DNA of 64,000 nucleotides from the NCBI RefSeq assembly GCF_905475345.1, contig NC_066594.1, positions 5,765,001 through 5,829,000 on the forward strand, given 5' to 3'. Made by a program: the position numbers and the translations under genes. Every line of letters begins with the position of its first letter. Position 1 is the stretch's first letter. This DNA is from Vespula vulgaris (taxonomy: Eukaryota; Arthropoda; Insecta; Hymenoptera; Vespidae). Positions 27,895-39,474 of this stretch are shown in pieces. The notes under the pieces were generated by a model. The model was not told the origin of the DNA. It did no database searches and worked only from the letters and a program-made list of their open reading frames with translations.

Positions 27895-30227
27895 TTCCTA
27901 CAGAGGCGGGCTTTTCAAGCTTCTCGTAGATCACGTTCAACGTGCTACGTTATATCGAAGTTGGCTAGATTCTCGAAATTTCGTACACTTCATTCCATCG
28001 CGAATGATTTTATCCGTTTTCCTATATATTTTTGTACGATATTCTTTTTTTTTTCGTTCTATACACGCAAAACGCTTCATTTTTTATATCGAGAATCGAA
28101 CATTTTAGGTACAACGTCGATCCGACTGTAATAATACTAATTCGTAATTTTAATAACGATGAATGATGCAACGTTATGCATATGTCATATTTATTTTTAA
28201 CCTAGAATGTTAAATGACTTACCAAAAATAGAAGAGAAATTGACTTCAGCACGATAAGATGAAAAAACACGTTCCCGAGTATTTTTCCTTTGGATTGAAG
28301 ACAATTTATTTATGTTTGGTCTCAATTGAATGTCGTAGAAAGCATTATGTTTCATAGCGTGAAAAATCAATCGATTGAAGATTTTGTAAGCAACGATATC
28401 GCCGAATAAGCACCTTTTTCAAAAACTGATGCAAAATCCATCGTGCATTATGTTACATTAGCGACGTTAAGTTAAATACGTATCGACGTATAGAAAAACG
28501 ATAAACAAAATAATAGCATTAGGTACAACGTGAAGATAGGCAAGTATCTTCCTTAGCTTGTAATTGGTCCAATCTTCCCAAATGGCTGAACGATTCAAAC
28601 TGAAATAAAAATTTTATAATTTTTGTTTTATTAACGTACGAATAGCATCGAGAGATTGAAAACATGATTACACAACAGATGTAATTATTTATTAAAAAAG
28701 TATAAAATTAAATGAATTAGAAAATTTGTATATATGTAGATATTAGAAAAAAATTTCACATTAAATTAGAAAATACAGTGTTACCTGGTACATAAATAAT
28801 CGCATTTGTATGCTAAATTACAATACATATATTCTTAACATGTTAATGTTGATATTTTGATTCCAGAAGAAATACATTTTTGCTCTACCTGCATTACAAT
28901 ACATTATTAAATATATAAAATCAGTCAAAGTCGAATGATGTAATGTATCGAATGATGTAATGATTTTATATGTTTAAATTATATAAATGTATTAAAATAT
29001 GTTACTAAATTGTTAACTTTAATTTTTTTTTTATATTTCTATCTTGTTTACAAGTATTCTATATAATATTCTAGTTAATATTAAGCAACTTATTTTAAAC
29101 ATAAGAAGCAATATTGCACTTTGAATAATATCCTGAATACTTGACCTGCAATAATGTTTCTCCTCGTAAAATTAAATAATTCCTACTTTTTATATGCAAA
29201 CTACTTGGTATACTTACAATCGACTAATGAATATTATGTAATGACAAGATGTGTGATGAAGAATTTAATTATTAGATTGAATTGACTTGGCACGAAATTT
29301 CATATTGATATCTTTTCCCTTAAGTACTCGATCCAACGTGCAAACTACGTTATGAAATGTGCAAATTATGCTAATGAAACGTGACATACTATATATTACG
29401 AAAAAGCTGCTATTATATTTTGTGATTATAATCTCAATTCTAATTTTGTATATGATATATAATTGTATGATTAAATATACGTTTGTAAAGATTAAATATA
29501 GATAATTGTCTGGTAATGATATGTACTATAAGACGAAACAGATTCTCTTAATAAATGAAATTGATAGAATACAATGAAGTAAATACACGGTCTGTGTCTA
29601 TATTGCTTACAAAAAAGTCATTGCAAATTTAAAAATATTAATACTATTTATAATTCTATAATTGCACATGTAATGCAAGATTATGAATAAATGAGAAAAT
29701 ACATACTGATTTCTAATTAGTCAATCTAATACTTAAAGAAATTGATATGAATACTGAAATAACTCGTATATAAATTAAAACGATCTCGTATACTGTTCGT
29801 TTTTGTTATATAATAAGATATATGATCTGAAGATTTTCTCTCAATCATATTAATTACAATAATAAAAATTTTTTATGAAAATTGTATAAGTACTATAAAG
29901 ATCTGTATATAAGTTATACAACTTCATTTTCACCCTGTTTCTATTAACTTACTGGAAGAAAAAATTTGTGCTTTTCGACGTTTTTAAATAATCCATTGAG
30001 CAATTGAATCTATACTAATTATATATCACACCATTATTATATACGCGATATTGTAACTTAAACTTCGTGAAAGTAGTCTACAAATCCCAAATATTTGGAA
30101 CAATAAATAGTTTTGGTATATAAAATTTATGGTTAAAGTATTATCAGTCGTGTCCGTTATTATCCTGTGAATACTGAAAAATCTACAGATCTGTTCTACT
30201 TGTAACAAATAAGAATACTTAAAATGT
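27895..30227. other. Intergenic between UBE2H 5' flank and Wls 3' end
   Basis: AT-rich with no coding exon recognised. The left few hundred bases grade out of the CpG-rich UBE2H flank; from about 28140 the sequence is plain AT-rich intergenic DNA. The right part must include the Wls 3' UTR, which is read leftward from 30227. Confidence 0.65.
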
Positions 30228-33170
30228 TTATTCCACAGCTGTTTTTCGGGCAAATGCTGTGAGCGACAACATCTCATTGGGATCGGTAGGAAGCCGCGAG
30301 AACTCAATTTCTTCGCTAATACTGTGCTCTGGAATTTGTGATAAAATATAATTTTAATCACAATTATTAATCATGTATTTTTGTACGAGAGAAAAAAATA
30401 GTTATTCGTGATAAATAAATTGTGATAAAATAAAACTATAATAGTTATTTACCAGATGGTTCGATCGGCCACTGTTTATGAGACGGTGCATACAAACATA
30501 ATAGTGCTATAGTATAAATGTTCCACATGCCATAAACTCCAGTGAAAAAGGCAGATGTCATTTGTAATTCTATTTCCTCATCCCATTTCCATTGTCCTTC
30601 TGCAACCTATGCCAAATATACAATTCTTTATTTTTATAATGATCATAAGATTAGTAACTTTAAAAATATATGTATATGTGTGTGTGTGTGTGTGTATATG
30701 TAAAGATATTCCATGAAGTCATTACCTGACCAAGAATAAATCCAATAACTGTTAATGAAGCACATAATAATGTAGCAATCATCAAGAATTTAAAACGATA
30801 TATTACACCTTCGTAATGTAAACGACGTGCCGAACTCATAACGGGTAAAGTAGCTCTTTTTGCACTTATATTCATAAAGACTTTCCATATCATATAAGAT
30901 AGAAATATTAGATATACACCAGCTGATATTCCAGCCAAAATTATAAAAGACAACTATTATTTATCGTTTAAGGAATAAATATTTCAAACGAATTATAACA
31001 AATCTATTTAGTTTTAAGTTAAAAAGGAAGGATACTGCCACTTTAGTACCAAGATCTGTGACCCATATTGAATAGAACGGATTTCTTAATTGTACTCCAC
31101 GTTCGCACATATCAAAGATAAACAATGACAAGCATCCTATGCCTACTGCAGATAGATGACGCCAATAACATTTTAAAGAACTTCTTTGGTCAATATCCTA
31201 AAGAAATTTCATAATATTTAAGAAAAAAAAATTAAGTTATAATTTTCAATACAATTTCGAATAATAATATCTCAAACGCACCTGAATCTGATGTAGCATA
31301 ACGTAGTGTCACATGAAAAAAATAATTATAATAAATACATTTTTTAAGGATATAGATAAGAGAAAAAAGATTATAATTGTATGAACATAAAAGAGAAAGA
31401 TTCTTACCATAAGATGTTCCCCTGCAAAGACAAGCCAAAAAGATAAAAGCGTCGCATAAAATATTCCTTGTCTGATATCACCCAAAAGAAGCATAAATGG
31501 CATATCATATGCAAGAGTTAAATATTCCATAGGCACTGCAATAATTAATATATTATCTTATACTTATTTTTTAATTTTATATAAATGTAATTACGCATTT
31601 GTGTGAATAATAACGTACAATTTAAAATTGTTAATGTTATTCCTAAAGCAAAGAGCATATATTCCAAAAGGGCAGGTGATCTTGATAACATGTTAACTCT
31701 TCTCCAATACCACATCAAAATACTGAGTAAAATCGGGCAAAAAACAGTTTTAAGGCTTAACCATACTTTTGTAAAGCCACCATTTTGATTAATGGCCTGA
31801 AATGAAGTTAAGATTATATATAATATTTAGAAATATATTACAAAATAAAGTATAATTATATATGATGCATTGCTTACAGTAAGCCACAGATCTGTTATAT
31901 GTCCTAAGCCTTGATTGATATTCCTATCAGTATCAGCAGGAATACGAATATTTAACAAATAATAGTCATGAAACAATGATCCTAATTCAAACAAAGGTAT
32001 AACATTGCAATTATAGTTATATTGTTCCATTGCCTACAAATAAAACAATATTAATGGATAAACCATAAATGGTTGACTTATTTAAAAAAAAACATTAATT
32101 TTTTTACATCATCGATGCTACAATCCAAGATCCTTTCTATTATAGAAGATGCATATGGTTTCCATGCACCATCTGGATCTTCTTTGTTCCTATAAGCAAG
32201 CCTTGAATCCAGAGTTATTTTAGTTCTAGGTGCTATCATATGTAAAAAAAAAAATTATCTTTAAAATTAGAAAGTGTTAGATGCATATGCACATATGCAT
32301 ATACATATAAAATTAACTTACCAATTTGAATTTGACTGTGATATACAATATCCACCTGTAAAACTCCTATAAGATTTTGTTGCCATCTAGAATAATCCAA
32401 TTGCAAGCTACTACGTGGAGAAGGCATCTATAATATAATTCAAACAAATTTCTAGAAAGGTTCTACATTCTTGCAATTTGATATCACATTAACATAATAA
32501 TAATATTTTTACCTGAAATGTATAAACCACCTGATGTGCTTGATGATGGCTATCCAAATTAAAATGATCTATATCAACATGAGTACAAGAACCCTTGCCT
32601 CTTGAATAAAACCATTTTCCTGCGCCTGGTTCAGTTCCATTGATTCGTATATCCTTACAAGGTGTACTTAATATATTTTGACTTGTAGCTGGTGTAGGTG
32701 CTAAAAATAATAATTTTTAATAAATAAAGCAAAACATCGAAAGCTACAAGAAATATTTTTAAATAATAGATCATGTTATCATTTTAAATACGATTTTAAT
32801 AATATACGAATGATTAAAAAAATCAAATCAAATTAACAAAAAAAAAAAAAAAAAAATTCTAACAGCATCATATCATCAAAACACTTAACTAAAGTTATCT
32901 ATCCATTGTTGCGCGAAAATAAAATGCATTAATTAAAAAGAAATGAAAAGAATCATTGTTGTTCGTAAAAATAAAAAATGAAAATAAAAAATTCCAAAAA
33001 TTATTTATACTGACAGAAGAATCCCTTTAAGTGCGTTTAATAAATCGAATAAATTATTGCTTACCTATAAGACCGCCTATGAAAAAACACACGATTTGTA
33101 CAATAATCAGTAATATTACTAATACCGAAAGTTTCTTGCCGCTTAAATTTTCTATTATTGTACCCTGCAT
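30228..33170 (-). CDS. wls: Wntless (Wls/Evi/GPR177), 11 coding exons
   Basis: Multipass membrane protein that binds lipidated Wnt in the secretory pathway and carries it to the cell surface. Exons in transcript order: 33170-33065, 32700-32513, 32427-32322, 32232-32108, 32033-31878, 31796-31595, 31535-31408, 31197-31036, 30953-30726, 30606-30453, 30328-30228. Total 1656 nt, 551 residues, all GT-AG with matching phases. It begins MQGTIIENLSGKKLSVLVIL. The first membrane segment is about residues 13-35, followed by a large luminal region and then the membrane bundle. The endocytic YxxΦ-type signal at RRLHYEGV (Tyr438) is conserved with human YEGL. GDIRQGIFYATLLSFW and the tail ending TAFARKTAVE are typical. 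Introns are short; the longest is 364 nt (33064-32701). Divergent from STRIP. Confidence 0.98.
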
Positions 33171-34150
33171 TGTGTTGTCGTTTTAATGCAGTAAATCGTT
33201 TCAACGGACAAAAAGCTTTCTTCGATATACAAAATCGTATCGAACAGAAGCGTTTGCCGAGAACTTGAGTTTATTGGCCCCTCCTTTTCCCAGGACTCCA
33301 GACAAAAGCGGCGCGATTCTATTTAAATGTCTTTCATGATTGGTTATTTTAACAATTTGAAAAAAAAAAAAAAAGAAAACAAAAAGAAAAGATCTAAATT
33401 TTATTCTTTAGGAAAGGAAAAATATTCGTGAGTATATAATTTTTCACGTAACATTTATATCAGCGATTAAAATCGATTAATCGTACCGAGAAATCGCGAG
33501 TAATTATTAAAATGTATTTCTTTGTCATGCACGATCAAAGAAGAACAAACGTAAGAAGAAATCAAACATATTTATATTTCTCGAACATTTTCTTCGATTT
33601 TCTCAATTTTTTATCATTGATCAAATTCAAAAAAAAAGGATGCAAGCTAGAAATAACTTTGTTATAAATGAAGTGCCGAAAGCTTCTTACGAGTCACGCA
33701 TGAGTACATAGCTAATTGGATTAATATAGGAACGTGTAGTTGTCCAGAAATAGTATATATCGGTATGTATATGTATATATATAGTCGTTGGTAGGAAAGT
33801 TACTGGTGCGACTTATACTCTCGTACGCGAGAGTTTTGTCCAGATCGGACAAAACGAATCGAGCCTAGAACTTGCTTGCAGTTTATAGTCCTTGCAAGAA
33901 TAATTTCTGAATCAGTTATTCGATTATCAGAGGTACGGAATGTGTGTTGCTTCGATTCGAAAATTATGAATTCTTTTTTATAATATGCACTGTCCGCATT
34001 AGTTTTTGTATTTTCAAACGTGAGCCTGTCCGTACGGTTTTAGTAGAAAATCGGGAATACTATAAGACATTGTCTACTTTAAATGTGTCCATCGGTTTCT
34101 CTTCCCGTTCCTACTCTAATCATTATCACAAAATGTTATGTGACGTTCCG
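33171..34150. promoter_or_regulatory. Divergent intergenic region between Wls and STRIP
   Basis: Just under 1 kb separates the Wls start (minus) from the STRIP start (plus), so both promoters and 5' UTRs should lie here. Visible features are an A-run at 33361-33374, two adjacent hairpins at 33817-33855, and a frame open from 33944 into the STRIP coding sequence. The latter could lengthen STRIP at its N terminus, but its composition looks like 5' UTR. Confidence 0.55.
33817..33855. repeat. Two adjacent perfect inverted repeats
   Basis: First palindrome: ACTCTCG / TACG loop / CGAGAGT at 33817-33834. The second starts at once: GTTTTGTCC (33833-33841), 5-base spacer, GGACAAAAC (33847-33855). Both stems are perfectly paired. 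They lie about 300 bp upstream of the STRIP start codon. Confidence 0.8.
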
Positions 34151-37100
34151 ATGGATGCAAATGGAAATGGGAAGCGGGATTTTCCACGTGTAGGTTATCG
34201 ACGAAAAGTTGATCCAGATGTAAGTGAGGTAAAGTAAAATGACTTTTCATTCGAAAGTTACAAGATCATTATGTTGACAGAAGATCACGCATGATGATTC
34301 ACAAGTATATTGATTTTTTTCTTAACCTAATCTTCAATAGATCGTAATATACATTATTGAGACTTGTGACGTATATATTACTTTTACAAATCATACCGAT
34401 TGTTTGAATTATGATAAGGAATATTAAGATCTACAAGCTTCGTTGTCGATCTATAGTTTTCTTTTTTATTCTTAGGATGAACCAAAAAGTGTTGATTTGG
34501 ATTTTGTTTATGACGATGCTGACACACACGCCAATGAGATCGCCGAATTATACAGCTATACCGAACAATATGAGTTACAACTTAATCTCAAAGTAAGATC
34601 ATAGATATTATCAATTGAATTGTTTGCACGATCAGTCGTTTACTTATATATTTTCATTGTAGGCATTTGAAGATCAAATGGAATGGTATAAGCTATGTCC
34701 TTGGTGGCAAAAGTTAGATGCATCTCAAAAAAAATCAGTTGTATATAAATTGTTAGATCAGTTGGAAGTATCCAATAAACAGTTAAGGATGAAAGCTGCG
34801 CGTTGTATCTTATATTTAGTTCAAGGCTGTTGGGCTGAAGTACAATCTGACAAAGAACAGCAAGACTGGACGAGAAAAAATGTTATGCTGCTTTATGAAG
34901 CTGGTGTCTTTCCGGCGTTTGTAGAGCTTTTAAATATTGAAATTGAGTAAGTTTCGATTTATCTTTAATGAAGTAATGACAAATTATATTTTAACACATT
35001 TTTCTGATTGCCTTTTAGAAACAGTACAACTGCTAGCTTAGCTATGAGGAAATTAGCTGTTAGTCTTGCAGATTCTGTTGACTTGAGAATAATTCTATCT
35101 GTTTTATATATCATCACAGAAGTTATGAGAGAAGAAATAAAAAGTAAAGAATACAGTGTTTATGTAGACTATGTTGAATCTTTCAAGGAGGAACTTGGTA
35201 ATTATCAAAGATTGAAGATATATTTCTTAGTAAACCCATTATTACTCTGATTATTTTTTTCAGTAAATCCATATGGCGAGGAATTACTTATCGTAAAACT
35301 TCTTGGAATGGTGACTTGTTTTTGTAGTGGATCTGCACCTCATTTTCCTATAAAAAAAGTTCTCTTACTTTTATGGAAATTAATATTAGTTTCTTTGGGT
35401 GGTATTGATACTCTCAGAGAATTAAAGAAAAAATACAGAGAGGAAGCTGGTCTTGATACAGAACAAGAAGATACAATAGAAGTAGCAAGAACCATGAGGG
35501 CTAGTTCTCCTCCTGCTAGTGCACCAGATTTAATAGAAACACAGAATCAGAAATGTAATAAAAGACCTCTTAGACGGGTTAGTTTTTGTTATCTTATCTT
35601 TTATTATATAAATTTATCTCACATTTAATTATATAATATGAAATATTTTATAGAGTTTAATGAAACAAAGTTCATTAGACGAGCCAGGCTTAGGTATGGA
35701 GTACGAGGGTGGAGAGCCAGGAAATAATGCTGCAGCAAATGAAGGTGAAGGAGAGATGGTCAACCTCATAAGTCAACCAGGTATCCCTGGTTGGAATCAA
35801 ACTTACTATGAAGATCAAAATAATCAATCTCAATTAAGGCCTTACACTCCACAGATGAACAAAGGGAAAGATAAGCTACATTACTAACTTTTACAATAGT
35901 GAATATTTAATTATTTAAAATGACTGTTTTTAATATATTTATTTTTATCTTGTAGGTCTACCTTGGACACCAAAAGTAAGACAGAAAGATGTTGACACGT
36001 TCCTGGAAGTGTCCAGACTTAAATTCGTTGGTTATAAATTACAAGGAGATAGAGAGAGTTTAGCTGGTTTACCTCAACCAATACACGAAGGTGTCAACAC
36101 GCTTAAAAGAGTAAGCTAAACATTCTTTTTATGTAATATAAGATCTAAATAACTGATTATTATACGTACACATTTTTAGCATATGTATACATCTTTAGCT
36201 GAAGTTCAAATTCAAGAGGAGGAAGAAATAGCTAGAAATCCAATGAGCACTCCAGAACCTCCTCTTCGTCAAACTCCAACAGAAATTTTATATCAAGCCA
36301 TATTACCCAATCTTCCACAGTACATGATTGCATTATTAAAAATTTTACTTGCTGCTGCACCAACTAGTAAAGCTAAGACGGATAGTATTAATATAATGGC
36401 TGATGTTTTGCCAGAAGAAATGCCGTATGTTAAATATTTTTTATAACGTTTAACATAAGTAAAATCAATTATAGTTTTACGATAAATCGAATAATTTTGT
36501 TTTGTAGAATGACAGTTTTACAGTCAATGAAATTGGGAAACGATGTTAGTAGGCATAAGGAAATCATTGTTAAAGCAGTTTCTGCTATTTTACTTCTTCT
36601 ACTAAAACACTTCAAATTAAATCATATATATCAATTTGAATTTATGTCCCAACATTTAGTATTTGCTAACTGTATACCTCTTGTGTTGAAGTTTTTGAAT
36701 CAAAACATCCTATCTTATATAGAAGCAAGACACGTGTAAGTTAAACTTCATTTTTTTCTACAAATTCGATTGCTGTTTTTTGTAATTGCTTTAAATTCAT
36801 TGCAGAATTCCTCTTTTGGACTTTCCCATGTGTGTTATTGGCGATCAACCAGAACTAACGCCTGAAAGTCTTGAAATTGGGGACAATCAAACGTATTCTT
36901 GGCGTAATATTTTTTCATGTATTAATTTGTTAAGAATTTTGAACAAATTAACCAAATGGAAACACAGTAGAATTATGGTAAGTTAGAGAGAGAGAGAGAG
37001 GGAGGGATATTTGTAATAGTTTTTATAATCAATAGATTATTTAAAAAAAAATTATTTTCATTCGTTCATAGATGCTAGTAGTTTTTAAATCAGCACCCAT

Positions 37101-37648
37101 TTTAAAACGTACATTAAAGGTCAGACATGCTATGATGCAATTATACGTTCTAAAACTGTTAAAAATGCAAACTAAATATCTTGGACGACAATGGCGAAAA
37201 ACAAACATGAAAACTATAAGTGTAATTTATGCAAAAGTTAGGCATCGTCTTAACGATGACTGGGCCTATGGTAATGGTAAGTCATTTAATTATTTTTATT
37301 GCTCTTGCATAGATTACGATACCGAATCATTTTCTTTCCTATATCTTTACAACGTGTTGTTACATATGCATATGTTTTATAGATTTAGAAGCACGACCAT
37401 GGGATTTTCAAGTTGAGGAATGTGAATTACGTACTTGTGTTGATCAGTTTAATAATCGACGATATTCCAATGCTCCAAAAGACGAAGAATTAGAACCCGT
37501 TGATACGTCTGTTACTTCTGTACTTGGCACGAATGTAAAATTAACAGAAGAATTTAAACAACATTACGAATTATGGCTACAACAAGAAGTGTTTCAAAGA
37601 AGTATTAATTGGGATGAACTGTTGGATCCTGAAGCTTGTGAAATTTAA
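34151..37648 (+). CDS. Strip: Striatin-interacting protein (STRIP/FAM40), 12 coding exons
   Basis: Scaffold subunit of the STRIPAK phosphatase-kinase complex (PP2A, striatin, germinal-centre kinases), which restrains Hippo signalling and acts in endosome and axon biology in flies. Exons: 34151-34228 (or ending 34219), 34476-34592, 34663-34946, 35019-35197, 35264-35577, 35654-35864 (or ending 35780), 35956-36110, 36180-36424, 36508-36735, 36806-36977, 37072-37276, 37383-37648. The long form sums to 2454 nt, 817 residues (human STRIP1 837). The N-terminal half matches the N1221-type domain (DADTHANEIAELYSYTEQ); the C-terminal half matches the DUF3402 region (ILLAAAPTSKAKTDSIN, KYLGRQWRKTNMKT, RHRLNDDWAYGN). 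The start MDANGNGKRD is preferred; ATG at 34133 is possible. Oddity: the homology-preferred exon 6 end has GG instead of a GT donor. Confidence 0.96.
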
Positions 37649-38989
37649 ACTTTGAATAAGTGTAAAGTATAGAAATAGTATTTTCATCAATTGATAGACC
37701 TGGATCAAATTTTGACATTTTTACAAATCATATACTACTGTGAAAAGTGTTCAAAAGACATTGCCATATCAACATTTGATTATAAACTGATTTCTTTTTA
37801 ATTTGTATACGTTGTAATGGATGGCTCTAATATAGCGAATGTTTATCGAATAAACTAGCTAATTTTAGAGTAAATGTTCGTAAATTGCAACATAAGTTCT
37901 TTCTTTATGTTTCTTCATTTAGATTTATCCATTGTATTATTTGTGCAATCTCTATTGTTGATGGCAAAAAATTTATTTCTTGAATACTAATTAATTAATA
38001 AGTGGGTATATTATCCTCTTCTCTATATGTAATTATTAAAGATTAAGAAATTATATTACGATTTATCACTTCATATTTTCACATTATATCATCTAGCTTT
38101 ATATACATTTATTTATAATAACGCAACGGATATATTTCCCGATACGATATGTATTATACCAAATTGAACTTTCCATATTTTATATGAGTTTTATATGTAC
38201 CCACCTTCTCCATTATAACAGCGACAATATGCAAGTATAATTATAACGTCTTAGAACATTGATGTTCGATTACAGGAACTTACTAATTCAGTCTATTTGT
38301 GTTTATTGCCAAAAAAAAAAAAGAAAAAAAATATAGTAATTTTATTGACTTATATAATCCACATGTAATTGATCTTTTTGTATAAAAAAAGAGAAAGAGC
38401 CGAAGAGAAATAACATAGCACTATATTTAAATGTATAGTATTATACTATATACACATCACAATTGGCTTGTCATAATATTCAAAATAACAGATTTGGAAA
38501 ATTTTAGATACAAAAATATGAGTAAACTTTCTCTATCGAACGATGCCAAGCCGATAACATCTCTCTCCCTCTCTCATTTATGTTGTTTAACTGATGTATA
38601 TTATCTATATTTCAAGTGATTGGCACAATGTTTAAATTGTCAAGATTTAATAAAAGTATGACATAAGTAGAAACTAGCTTTGTATCTTTCACCCTGAAAT
38701 AAATAAACTCATTTTTGCGAAAGGAGTTTCATTTATAACAAATAGGAGTACACGTACATATATAGATAAGAAAATATCTCTCTGTAATACCAAAATATAT
38801 GTATATATATATATATATATGTCATCAATGTAGAAAGATTCATAAATACTGTGTACAAAATTACAGAAATACCATCTTAATTATTGTACAAAATCTTGAT
38901 AGATCACAATCACAGATTGTATAATAATAAATTGGTTTTTATATTCTTATCAGCTTCACAATGATATAAACTTAATGTTCTATATTACT
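37649..38989. other. Convergent intergenic region, STRIP and G6PD 3' UTRs
   Basis: AT-rich, no coding exon. STRIP comes from the left and G6PD from the right. A candidate STRIP poly(A) signal is at 37849. Poly-A at 38311-38330 and a TA run near 38798-38821 are the only notable repeats. Confidence 0.7.
37849..37854 (+). terminator. Candidate STRIP poly(A) signal
   Basis: AATAAA about 200 nt after the STRIP stop codon, the first canonical hexamer downstream. Confidence 0.45.
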
Positions 38990-39432
38990 TCATGAAGATA
39001 TCCATTTGTAGGAACCATAATAAGCAAAATTATTTTGTTTTGCTTTGTCATCGGCTTCTTTTGGTCCACGAGAGCCATATCTGAAAATTTGTTATACGTT
39101 TTGTTAAAACAAAAAAAAAATACGCGTTAATGGAGAGTTAAAAAATAAATATAAAAAATACTCGCTTATAAGGAATTGGTTGTATTTTTTCATTTTCAAT
39201 TTGATGTAACAAAGGTGTAAAAATTCTCCACGCTTCGTAAAGTTCGTCGCTACGAACAAAATGCATTTGTGATCCACAAAAAACGTCCAAAATCAATCTT
39301 TCATAAGCGTCAGGTAATTTCAAATCCTGCGATAAAAGTTACAAATTATTTTGAAAGAAGAAGAAAAAAAAAAAAGGAAAATAAGAAAGAAGATCGTTCT
39401 CTTTTTAGCGAAGAAAAGAACAATGATCATTA

Positions 39433-39474
<42 letters not shown>

